Assembly (NCBI RefSeq): GCF_025447595.1
Contig: NZ_JAOEJU010000028.1
Span: forward strand, 1 to 64,000
DNA length: 64,000 nt
Direction of reading: 5' to 3'
Origin: Pseudomonas koreensis
Lineage (GTDB): Bacteria > Pseudomonadota > Gammaproteobacteria > Pseudomonadales > Pseudomonadaceae
Below the pieces are notes generated by a model. It was given only the letters and a program-made list of their open reading frames with translations. It searched no databases and had not been told where the DNA came from. Of the stretch, positions 53,119 through 60,152 are shown piece by piece. Numbering within the stretch: the stretch's first letter is position 1; each line of letters begins with the position of its first letter. The position numbers and the translations under genes were made by a program.

Positions 53119-54570
53119 ATGTTCAAACTGACGCCCCTCACCGCCGCGATCCTGGTCATGATCAGTGCCCAGGCCATGGCCGATGACAGTGTTTCAACCC
53201 AGAACCAGTTCGGGACTGCCAACATCGCCGATGTGAAACAGACCCAAGCCCCGTTCAGCACCGCCACCCAGACCCAACTGGGGGAAGGCAACAACGCCGC
53301 CGCCGTGCAGGACACCGCCACCAGCGTCATCACCCAGGACGCCGTCGGCGACTACAACGCCGGTTACGCCGAACAGCTGTTCGAAGACAACAGCACCATC
53401 ACCCAGCAACAGACCGGCGCCTTCAACACCGCCCACGCCAGCCAGTCCCTCGGCTTCGGCGCCGGCAACCAGGCCCTGCAACAACAGCAAGGCACCGGCA
53501 ACTTCTCGTTCGTCTACCAGGACTCGCAGAACGGCAGCGAAGGCAAGACCTTCCAGTTCGGCGACAGCAACGAAGCCAACATCGAGCAACTGTACGAAGG
53601 CACTGGCAACAGTTCGGTGATCACCCAATACGGCACCGCCAACTACGGCACCGCCGAACAGGTACTGCACAACGGCGGCCAGATCGGCATCAACCAGGCC
53701 GGCGCAACCAACTACGCCTACGGCGACCAGCGCAACGGCACCGGCGGCAACATCACCATCAACCAGTTCGGCAACCTCAACGGCACCGAAATCTGGCAAG
53801 ACTCGCAACTGGCCAGCCAGGCCACTGTCAACCAGTACGGCGACAGCAACGAAACCGTGGTCGACCAAAGCTTCGGCGAAAACAACACCGCCGCCGTCAC
53901 CCAGGTCGGCAACACCAACGCCATCTACGCCGACCAGTTCGAATCGGTCAACTCGACGCTTGCGCTGTATCAAGTCGGCAACGGCAACGTGCACTTCACC
54001 TACCAGAACGGCGACGGCCACGTGCTCAATGCCACCTCGGCGGGTGACAACAACAAGGTCTACGCCAGCAACTGGAAAGGCCCGCAACTGGGCGGCCAGT
54101 TCGGCAGCAACCAGCGCGCCACCGTCACCCAGGCCGGCAACGGCAACATCGCCAGCTTCAAACAGGACGGCATCGGCCACATCATGACCACCAACCAGAC
54201 CGGCACCGGCAACAAAACCACCGTCAGTCAGGCTGATTCCTACAACGAGCTGTACTTCGACCAGAACGGCAGCGACAACATCCTCATCGCCGATCAGCGC
54301 GGCACTACCAACCTGATTCAGGGCTCGTCGAACGGCTCGGGCAACAGTGCCGAATTCGATCAATCGGGCACCGGCAACCAGGCGTATACCGCACAGCTGT
54401 ACGGCAACGACAACATGATCACCGTGAAACAGGCTGACACCATGAACGTGGCGTACGTGACCCAGGGCGGCACGGGGAACATTGCCAATGTGGATCAGAG
54501 CGGGATGACCCAGACCGCGAACATTCAACAGTTCGGGTCGGCTAACCAGGCGACGGTTTTGCAGCAGTAA
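53119..54570 (+). CDS. csgA: Major curlin-like amyloid protein, greatly expanded
   Basis: A 483-residue exported protein (signal MFKLTPLTAAILVMISAQAMA) made of about twenty imperfect curlin-type repeats, such as SVITQYGTANYGTAEQ, AAVTQVGNTNAIYADQ and ATVTQAGNGNIASFKQ. E. coli CsgA has five, so this subunit is about three times longer overall. The repeats stack as a beta-solenoid and form amyloid fibres on the cell surface. Ribosome site GGAG lies upstream; a strong terminator follows. Confidence 0.85.
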   Translation: MFKLTPLTAAILVMISAQAMADDSVSTQNQFGTANIADVKQTQAPFSTATQTQLGEGNNAAAVQDTATSVITQDAVGDYNAGYAEQLFEDNSTITQQQTGAFNTAHASQSLGFGAGNQALQQQQGTGNFSFVYQDSQNGSEGKTFQFGDSNEANIEQLYEGTGNSSVITQYGTANYGTAEQVLHNGGQIGINQAGATNYAYGDQRNGTGGNITINQFGNLNGTEIWQDSQLASQATVNQYGDSNETVVDQSFGENNTAAVTQVGNTNAIYADQFESVNSTLALYQVGNGNVHFTYQNGDGHVLNATSAGDNNKVYASNWKGPQLGGQFGSNQRATVTQAGNGNIASFKQDGIGHIMTTNQTGTGNKTTVSQADSYNELYFDQNGSDNILIADQRGTTNLIQGSSNGSGNSAEFDQSGTGNQAYTAQLYGNDNMITVKQADTMNVAYVTQGGTGNIANVDQSGMTQTANIQQFGSANQATVLQQ

Positions 54571-54584
54571 GCGTTGGGTGTTGG

Positions 54585-54620
54585 AAAACCGCGACCTGGT
54601 GAAGGTCGCGGTTTTTTTTT
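54585..54620 (+). terminator. Rho-independent terminator of the curlin cluster
   Basis: Stem AACCGCGACC / GGTCGCGGTT, loop TGGTGAA, followed by eight or more T. Confidence 0.92.
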
Positions 54621-54841
54621 GCGCTGGCGCTTGAGTGACGTCCTACGGAAAACGGAACGTTTTCAGAAATTCAGGGAGTTTTCTGACGAATTCTGGCGGT
54701 TGGCCGTCGGAAGTGCAGGCTCTAGGATTTGCCGGGACAACTTGATCCCCATGGAGCTTGGCCTACATGCAATTCATCCAGACAGCGACGACAGCGATAC
54801 CGTTAACGAATAGACTTCCAGGCACCCAACCCGGAGGTTCC

Positions 54842-55048
54842 ATGATCGACCCGTCTTTGATCGACCCACTGTGCCCGGTTGTTTCGGATCTTGATCCTGA
54901 GGAACAGGCTGCGAGTTATGACCGTTGGTTGATCGCCAAAATACAAGCTTCCATGAATGACCCACGTCCGAGTATTCCTAATGATCAGGTGATGGCCGAA
55001 ATGCATGCCCTGATGGAAGCAAAGCGTAAAAAATACGATGCAGGTTGA
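54842..55048 (+). CDS. Antitoxin of a RelE/ParE-type module
   Basis: A 68-residue acidic protein (MIDPSLIDPLCPVVSD...). The blocks EQAASYDRWLIAKIQAS and PNDQVMAEMHALMEAKRKK match stability-type antitoxins paired with RelE/ParE toxins. GGAGG lies before the ATG, and the toxin start overlaps by 11 bases. A close paralogue lacking a toxin lies at 55516 on the other strand. The 54621-54841 gap before it shows no gene. Confidence 0.82.
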   Translation: MIDPSLIDPLCPVVSDLDPEEQAASYDRWLIAKIQASMNDPRPSIPNDQVMAEMHALMEAKRKKYDAG

Positions 55049-55307
55049 GTGGCAGCCCGAAGCTCGGGCTGAACTCCTGCACATTCTTGACTACATCAGT
55101 GACCGGAATTTCAAAGCGGCTAACAAGCTTTCAAACGCTATCGAAGCCGCCACGGTTACCCTTACCAAACATCCACACCTCTATCGAGTGGGGCGAACTC
55201 CCGGCACTCGTGAGATGGTCGTACATCCCAACTACCTGCTTATTTACCAAGCGGTGGGCCGGATAAATATTCTGGGCGTTGTGCACGCACGTCAGGAATA
55301 TCCGTGA
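55038..55307 (+). CDS. RelE/ParE-family toxin
   Basis: An 89-residue basic protein. The pattern WQPEARAELLHILDYI, AATVTLTKHPHLYRVGR and GTREMVVHPNYLLIYQAV...INILGVVHARQEYP is typical of ParE/RelE toxins; the C-terminal HARQ segment is the conserved end. ParE types poison gyrase and RelE types cut mRNA at the ribosome; the sequence does not decide between them. It is encoded directly with its antitoxin, 470 bases past the curlin terminator. Confidence 0.88.
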   Translation: MQVEWQPEARAELLHILDYISDRNFKAANKLSNAIEAATVTLTKHPHLYRVGRTPGTREMVVHPNYLLIYQAVGRINILGVVHARQEYP

Positions 55308-55353
55308 TGTGGCGCTCGGTCACAGAATGAATAACCCCACTGAAGCAAAAAAT

Positions 55354-55380
55354 GCGCTCCCTTTTGGGGGCGTTTTTTTT
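55354..55380 (+). terminator. Terminator of the toxin-antitoxin unit
   Basis: GCGCTCCC / GGGGGCG stem (one G-U pair), T4 loop, then eight T. Confidence 0.75.
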
Positions 55381-55399
55381 CGCTGGTGCTTGAGTCGTT

Positions 55400-55518
55400 G
55401 ATCGTTCCCACGTCGAACCGACTCTGGAAATGCCTCAAGGGACGCACCGCGTTCCAGCTCGCGAATTTGACGCTGAGCGTCAGGGGCTGCATTCCCACGC
55501 AGAGCCTAGGAACGATCA
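55400..55518. repeat. MITE-like intergenic element with terminal inverted repeats
   Basis: Ends GATCGTTCC (55400-55408) and GGAACGATC (55509-55517) are exact reverse complements. The interior contains GACGCTGAGCGTC and the phrase GGCTGCATTCCCACGC, which recurs at 56541. It sits between the toxin gene and the orphan antitoxin. Confidence 0.65.
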
Positions 55519-55743
55519 ATCTGGTGCTGCGGTGCAGTCCTTGTTCGACGCCTGAAGTGCCTCGTACTTGCGTTGCACCTCTTCCATCAATGCCTGTATT
55601 TCAGCCATCACTTGCTCATGCGGGATATTTGGACGCGGGTCATCGATTGACGCTTGGACTTCGGCACGGAACCAGCGGTCGTAGCTGGCGGCCTGATCTT
55701 CGCTTTCGAAGTCTGAAACGATTGGGGATATTTGGGGATCCAT
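55516..55743 (-). CDS. Orphan antitoxin paralogue
   Basis: A 75-residue protein similar along its length to the antitoxin at 54842: MDPQISPIVSDFESEDQAASYDRWFRAEVQASIDDPRPN... Here no toxin gene follows; the stop lies within the end of a MITE-like element. It may be a remnant of a duplicated module whose toxin was lost, or an anti-addiction protein against the neighbouring toxin. The C-terminal tail (NKDCTAAPD) runs into element sequence and is probably not original. Confidence 0.68.
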   Translation of the reverse strand: MDPQISPIVSDFESEDQAASYDRWFRAEVQASIDDPRPNIPHEQVMAEIQALMEEVQRKYEALQASNKDCTAAPD

Positions 55744-55764
55744 GGTGGCTCCAGTTGGAATGTG

Positions 55765-55798
55765 AAAAACGCGACCCCATTGCTGGGCCGCGTTTTTT
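55765..55798. terminator. Bidirectional terminator
   Basis: AAAAACGCG...CGCGTTTTTT stem with A and T runs on both sides, between the DUF6124-like gene and the orphan antitoxin gene. Confidence 0.8.
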
Positions 55799-55815
55799 AT
55801 TGGGGATGTGCTGGA

Positions 55816-56190
55816 TCAGTCCTTCAGTTCAACGTGATCCAAGGCCTGATTTACGGCCAGTTCACCCAGCATGAGGATCTGTGCGATGCCCAGGGCGGTT
55901 TTGCGGTGGGCGGGATCGAGGGTGGCGGCGAAGTTGTTGAGCATTTCGCTGGCCGAGCCCAGGGATTCGCTGGCGTTGGCGAGCAGGCATTCGGTGTTGT
56001 AGGCCGGGTTGGCGAGGTACATCGGGGCGGGTTCGTTGACGCTGCCCATGATGTGAGCGCCGGGGCAGAGGTAATGATCGAGGGCGCGTTCGGCGGCTTC
56101 GTGGAGTTTCTTCGAGTTGACGGAGGTGTATGGGGAGGTTGGGTCGGTTTCGAGAGTGGCTTCGGGTGGGTTTGGCGTTGGTTTGAACAT
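55816..56190 (-). CDS. DUF6124-like small protein
   Basis: A 124-residue cytoplasmic protein (MFKPTPNPPEATLETDP...). The opening FKPTPNPPE and the helical HEAAERALDHYL and LLANASESLGSASEML segments are typical of a paralogous Pseudomonas family (DUF6124/DUF3077) of unknown function. I chose the ATG at 56190, with GGAG upstream; the frame stays open to 56337 only because the leader happens to be read through. Confidence 0.65.
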   Translation of the reverse strand: MFKPTPNPPEATLETDPTSPYTSVNSKKLHEAAERALDHYLCPGAHIMGSVNEPAPMYLANPAYNTECLLANASESLGSASEMLNNFAATLDPAHRKTALGIAQILMLGELAVNQALDHVELKD

Positions 56191-56335
56191 GGTGAATCTC
56201 CGATCCTGAAATGAAGCTGCCCCATTCGGTTTCCGAACGAAGGGGTGGCAGCTGTACGCAGGCTGGAAACCCGGGGAACGGAGAACCCGGTTGACCCGAA
56301 GGTCTCCCGCGCACAGCCGCCATAACGGAGTGCAC
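56191..56335 (-). ncRNA. Structured 5' leader of the DUF6124-like gene
   Basis: Read on the minus strand the leader holds three stems in series: GACC-TTCG-GGTC (56304-56293), a UUCG tetraloop hairpin; CCGGG...CCCGG (56290-56271); and GCTGCC...GGCAGC (56252-56216) closing an inner CCCC/GGGG helix. The last ends 26 bases before the start codon. Stacked stable hairpins at a fixed site suggest a conserved regulatory RNA rather than coding sequence. No name is known to me. Confidence 0.5.
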
Positions 56336-56520
56336 ACTTTTTAAGGTGCGCAAGCATACGTTATGAAAAGCGCTTGTGCGCTCGGTTCTCGTCGGGTTTC
56401 CAATCCCGATCGCTGAATTGGCAGCGACCGAAACAGGCTAGAGCCCGCGCTTCCGACGGACAACCTGAAAACCTTGTGGGAAGGATCGGCAAAACCGAAA
56501 CAACTTTTAAACATTCGAGA

Positions 56521-56577
56521 ATGGAACGCGGAGCGTCCCCGGCTGCATTCCCACGCGGAGCGTGGGAACGATCAATC
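56521..56577. repeat. Partial copy of the GATCGTTCC element
   Basis: GGCTGCATTCCCACGCGGAG followed by CGTGGGAACGATCAAT repeats the right half of the 55400-55518 element. Its left half is replaced by other sequence. Confidence 0.6.
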
Positions 56578-56646
56578 GGGTGCGGACGCTCGCTACCGCA
56601 CAAGGCTCACGTACAGCCGAAAGTGATCGGTCGGCTGTCAGGCCGC

Positions 56647-56672
56647 CATCGCGAGCAAGCTCGCTCCCACAG
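56647..56672. repeat. Single REP unit
   Basis: CATCGCGAGCAAGCTCGCTC followed by CCACAG, a solitary REP without its inverted mate. Confidence 0.85.
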
Positions 56673-56779
56673 AAAAGCAGGAGCCAAACAACCAAGCTCC
56701 AGCTTTTGCTTCTCACCACTCAACACAATGAGCGTTAGCTCGAGTACCGCTCTTGACGTGCCGGCCCCTTCGGAAGGCT

Positions 56780-57065
56780 GAGTGGAGGGATTTATCCGGG
56801 GGTGGGAGCGCAGCGACCGTTTGGCGAAGCCAAACACATCGAGAGGAGGTGCAGCGAAGCAAACCGGAGGCGATGCCCCCGGATGAATCCCGGAGCGAAG
56901 GAACCCCGAGCCCCAGCGAGGGGCCGAACGCCGGGGCCCAGACCTTTGCTTCCTTTGGGGCGTTTGCCAAAGGGAGTCGCCGTAAGGGCGAAACCATAAG
57001 AAGCCGTTACCGCAGCAACGGATATGTACCCAAAACCCCAAAGGAACCTGGTCGGCCCAAAGGCC
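56780..57065. other. Gene-free stretch with repeat-like composition
   Basis: No frame here looks like a real protein; overlapping open frames exist in both directions with unnatural composition. The DNA is full of short inverted motifs (GTTTGGCGAAGCCAAAC; GCCCCAGCGAGGGGC; CCTTTGGGGCGTTTGCCAAAGG; CCGTTACCGCAGCAACGG). It looks like a mosaic of palindromes, and I recall similar text at other places in Pseudomonas genomes, so a dispersed intergenic element is likely. Confidence 0.4.
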
Positions 57066-57072
57066 GCCAAGT

Positions 57073-57936
57073 TCACTCAGCCTCCGGATCCACCACCTTG
57101 TTCTGAGTCAAATACCGATTCAACACATCATCCTGCGAAGGCGTAGAACTATCCCCCGCCACCTGCCACAACCGCCGCTCGATCCCCTGCGCCACCATAT
57201 GCCCCACCGCCGCCTCAATCGCCGAAAGCACACACAACTGCGCCGGCTCATTAGTCGTATAACCCACCTCAGCCTCGAGCAACTTCTTGAACTCGATAAA
57301 CTTGAAAATCCCCGCACTGCGCGCCACCGAATAAATCGTCTTGCTGGTCATCACATTCGCCAGCACCTGCCCGCTACGCACATCCACCGCACGCAGGTTC
57401 ACGGTCACCTGGTCAACCCGGTACTCCCGGGAAATATCGATCCCCAGATACCGCGCCCCTTCCCCACCGCTACGCACGTTGGTGTCGTAAGCGATGATCC
57501 CGCCCTCAAGCATCATGTTCGCCGCCTGCAACGGTGGCAGCTCACCCTGGATATTCACCGGCGTATTCGGCTTCTTCTGCGAGGCACGAATGATCTTGCG
57601 CTCGGTCAACAGGTTCTGCAGCCCTTCACGTTCGAGCACCACAAACCAGCCGCTGGCCTGCATCGCGTCCATCAACATCGACGCCGCGCCCTGGGTGACA
57701 CTGGTGGAAAACGAGCTGGCCGGCGTCGGCTTGTACTGCCCGGTCTGGTCACGGAAGCCATACACCACCGCCATCAACCGGCCCTTGGGTCGTGGCATGT
57801 TCAGCAAATCGTAGTAGGTCGAGGCCCTGGGGGTCAGGGTCGGGGTCTTGGTGTCCTGCTCGGCCGGCATCGGCTCGCGCAGACTGCACCCTTGTAATGC
57901 TGCCAACATCAGCCCTAGCGCTATTATTTTTTTCAT
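57073..57936 (-). CDS. csgG: CsgG curli secretion channel lipoprotein
   Basis: A 287-residue lipoprotein (MKKIIALGLMLAALQGC, lipobox LQGC). The CsgG core is clear: AVVYGFRDQTGQYKP, SSFSTSVTQGA, FVVLEREGLQNLLTERKIIR, ANMMLEGGIIAYDTN, YLGIDISREYRVDQVTVNLR and VGYTTNEPAQL. CsgG forms the nine-fold outer-membrane pore for curli subunits. The start at 57936 has GGGGAG at proper distance; ATG 57942 is too close to it. It is the last gene of the minus-strand operon. Confidence 0.95.
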   Translation of the reverse strand: MKKIIALGLMLAALQGCSLREPMPAEQDTKTPTLTPRASTYYDLLNMPRPKGRLMAVVYGFRDQTGQYKPTPASSFSTSVTQGAASMLMDAMQASGWFVVLEREGLQNLLTERKIIRASQKKPNTPVNIQGELPPLQAANMMLEGGIIAYDTNVRSGGEGARYLGIDISREYRVDQVTVNLRAVDVRSGQVLANVMTSKTIYSVARSAGIFKFIEFKKLLEAEVGYTTNEPAQLCVLSAIEAAVGHMVAQGIERRLWQVAGDSSTPSQDDVLNRYLTQNKVVDPEAE

Positions 57937-57965
57937 ATCCATCACTCCCCGGAACCGTCATCCCG

Positions 57966-58397
57966 TCATGGGTTGAGGCCGTTCACCTGAATTTCAGAAA
58001 CTTCACCGCTCGCTCGGTCGGTCACTTCAATGGTGAGTGCCCCCGAGTCGTCGACGACGTTGACGATAAAAGCGTCGGTGGACAGGCTCCCCGTGTTGCC
58101 GGTGGAGATGTTGTCCAGCAGTTGCCCTAGCAACCGCGACTGCAATTGGCTGGTGAAACGTTCGAGCGCCGAAGTGCCGGCCACAGTCGTACGCTTCTTC
58201 AGGTCCGGATCGTCGTAATCGTTTTGCGCCTGGGCGTTGTTGAGCAGCCACGTGCCGTTGAGCGGGTTACCGCCGAACGACGGGTTGACCGGCGTGTAGA
58301 CCAGTTCGGTGGCCTGGACGGCCGCAGCGCTGGCAAGCCCGATCAGAAAACCCGAGATCCAGAATCCGCTGCGCCGTGAGAACGTTGTCGTGTTCAT
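57966..58397 (-). CDS. csgF: CsgF curli nucleation/assembly protein
   Basis: A 143-residue exported protein with a signal peptide ending AVQA and the family hallmark LVYTPVNPSFGGNPLNGTWL near the mature start, the part that inserts into the CsgG pore. CsgF sits on the surface and helps nucleator function. Its ATG overlaps the csgE stop (ATGA). Confidence 0.94.
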   Translation of the reverse strand: MNTTTFSRRSGFWISGFLIGLASAAAVQATELVYTPVNPSFGGNPLNGTWLLNNAQAQNDYDDPDLKKRTTVAGTSALERFTSQLQSRLLGQLLDNISTGNTGSLSTDAFIVNVVDDSGALTIEVTDRASGEVSEIQVNGLNP

Positions 58398-58786
58398 AGT
58401 TCGTCCTTCTCAAGGTCGGTGGTGTCCTGCAACAAGGCTTCCAGCTTGCGCCGGACGACCTCCAGTCGAACCGAGTCGGCGGCCTCGTAAGCCTCGTCCT
58501 TCAGTTCCACGGTGTTCGGCGGCAGGAAGCGCCGATACACCAGGCGTTGTTGATATTCCACGGTCACAAGGCTCCCCCAGCGCGCATCGGGGCGCTCGCG
58601 CACCACCAGGTTGAAATCCATCGGGCTGGTGTCGCGCAACCGTTCGCTGAACGAGTAGTAAAAGTCGTGGCCGATGTGCGAGATGGTGTCGTCGACGATG
58701 AAACCCATCATTTCGTCTTCCTCACCGGCGATGGCGCAGGACGCCGCCAGCGAGAGGATCAACGCGCACCACCATTTTCCGTTCAT
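58394..58786 (-). CDS. csgE: CsgE curli secretion specificity factor
   Basis: A 130-residue exported protein with signal MNGKWWCALILSLAASCAIAG, then GFIVDDTISHIGHDFYYSFS and NLVVRERPDARWGSLVTVEY, both characteristic of CsgE. It caps CsgG in the periplasm and keeps export specific for curlin subunits. Its ATG overlaps the stop of the pseudopilin-like gene before it (ATGA), coupling curli export to the pilus/T2SS-like genes. Confidence 0.93.
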   Translation of the reverse strand: MNGKWWCALILSLAASCAIAGEEDEMMGFIVDDTISHIGHDFYYSFSERLRDTSPMDFNLVVRERPDARWGSLVTVEYQQRLVYRRFLPPNTVELKDEAYEAADSVRLEVVRRKLEALLQDTTDLEKDEL

Positions 58787-59322
58787 GGCTGCAATGCCTG
58801 CGGCAGGGCCGACTGGCCTTTGGCCGGGCCATTGGTGCCGTCAAGGAAGGCTTTCTCGGCCACGAACTGCCAGTCCGAATAACGCTGCATGCCTTCGAAA
58901 TCCGACCACTGCGCCGGGAAGTCCGCCTGCTTCAAAGGCAACTCGGTCGACGGACTGTTGATGCCGGTGATGCGCCCGTCGAAGCCGCGTTGCAGTGCCC
59001 ACTCACCGCCACCGATCGGGTCCGGATAGAGCTGGCGGATATGGTGACGCGCCTCGGGGAAACGCTCGTCATCGAGCAGGTCCACCAGTTCTTTCGGGTA
59101 CTGCGCCAGCCCTGGCGAACTGCGGTAGTAGCTGCGCAAGGCCTGGGCGTATTGAGTGCCGACCCAGAGCAATTGCTTCTCGCGATCACGCCGCGACACG
59201 GTCGACCACAACTCGCCGGCACTCGCCAGGCCCATGCCCATGATCACGATCAGGAACAGCACGCCCAGGTAGGTGAACCCACCCTGCTCCGCGCGCTTAC
59301 CACTCGGAATACTGGCTGCCAT
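58783..59322 (-). CDS. Pseudopilin-like protein lacking Glu5
   Basis: A 179-residue protein. GGFTYLGVLFLIVIMGMG is a prepilin-type N-terminus, cut after the first Gly pair, but position 5 of the mature protein is Gly instead of the usual Glu. Only the minor GspK-type pseudopilins normally lack it. The body (YAQALRSYYRSSPGLAQYP, LYPDPIGGGEWAL) resembles GspG-like folds. An ATG at 59322 is preferred. It overlaps the pseudopilin gene upstream by 26 bases and csgE by four. Confidence 0.78.
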   Translation of the reverse strand: MAASIPSGKRAEQGGFTYLGVLFLIVIMGMGLASAGELWSTVSRRDREKQLLWVGTQYAQALRSYYRSSPGLAQYPKELVDLLDDERFPEARHHIRQLYPDPIGGGEWALQRGFDGRITGINSPSTELPLKQADFPAQWSDFEGMQRYSDWQFVAEKAFLDGTNGPAKGQSALPQALQP

Positions 59323-59671
59323 CACGCGCCCTCCCGGTAGCTCCGCTCTTGATGTCCGCGACGCCGCCCGCCACGCCGTCCGGCGGTGCGATCAGTACCC
59401 ATTGATCGCTGCGCTCGGTGATCGGATCTACTGGCGCATTGCGCAGATAACGCATCTCGACCAGTTGCTCGATCGAATCGGGATAACGCCCGGTGTCGCC
59501 GTAGTAATGGTCCAGCGCCTCGCGCATGGCCGACAGACTCTGGTGCAACGTGGTCTCTTTCGAGGTTTCGAGGCTGTTGAAGTAGCGCGGCAAGGCGATG
59601 GTCATCAGGGTCGCGATGATCGCCATCACCACCATCAGCTCCAGCAAGGTAAAACCTTTTTCCCGGCGCAT
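59297..59671 (-). CDS. GspG-like pseudopilin
   Basis: A 124-residue pseudopilin: EKGFTLLELMVVMAIIATLM is a perfect class III prepilin leader/helix with Glu5. The C-terminal part (YYGDTGRYPDSIEQLVEMRYLRNAP, DPITERSDQWVL) is GspG-like, the major T2SS pseudopilin. ATG at 59671. Confidence 0.88.
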   Translation of the reverse strand: MRREKGFTLLELMVVMAIIATLMTIALPRYFNSLETSKETTLHQSLSAMREALDHYYGDTGRYPDSIEQLVEMRYLRNAPVDPITERSDQWVLIAPPDGVAGGVADIKSGATGRARDGSQYSEW

Positions 59672-59676
59672 GAGAG

Positions 59677-60150
59677 TCACCACTCGCGGTAAGCGATGCC
59701 GTTGAGACCACGGCCCTTGGCGTGGGAGTAGACGTCGAATACGTCCTCGCCATCGCGCGGGTTCTGGGCCGAACTGTTGTAGGCGCGCAGCCCCCAGCCA
59801 CCGTCGTCGTCGCGTTTGGCCGGCACCAGCGGATCCCGCGGTATCCGGCGCAGAAAGTAGAACTTCGCACCTTTGGCGCTGCGCACATCGCGTACACCTT
59901 CGACCAGCACTTTGAGGTTCGGCGGATAACCAGTGCTGTTCAGGGATTTCTCGATGTAACCGGCATCGAAGGCACGCTTGTAGGCGTCGATGCCATCGCG
60001 AATCTGATACAGCGCGGTGCGCAGTTCCTGCTCCTTGCCACGCCGTACCAGGGTCTCGGTCAGCGGCGCGGCCATGCCGGCCAGCAGGCCGATCAGGGCC
60101 AGCGTCACCACGACTTCGATCAAGGTAAAACCGCGTTGCGAGGCGTTCAT
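59677..60150 (-). CDS. Pseudopilin, GspG/GspH-like
   Basis: A 157-residue pseudopilin: SQRGFTLIEVVVTLALIGLLAG with Glu5. The later GYPPNLKVLVEGV and KFYFLRRIPRDPLVP resemble the GspG C-terminal region. The ATG at 60150 follows the secretin stop by two bases (TGATCATG). Confidence 0.86.
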   Translation of the reverse strand: MNASQRGFTLIEVVVTLALIGLLAGMAAPLTETLVRRGKEQELRTALYQIRDGIDAYKRAFDAGYIEKSLNSTGYPPNLKVLVEGVRDVRSAKGAKFYFLRRIPRDPLVPAKRDDDGGWGLRAYNSSAQNPRDGEDVFDVYSHAKGRGLNGIAYREW

Positions 60151-60152
60151 GA

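Noticed and set aside
53194-54528. 444-codon minus-strand frame opposite the curlin gene
   Set aside because: Gly/Val-rich mirror of the repeat codons; no start signal, and curlin repeats on the plus strand are unmistakable.
56607-57041. Several overlapping open frames between the DUF6124-like gene and csgG
   Set aside because: Mutually overlapping, palindromic composition, no ribosome sites; treated as an intergenic element.
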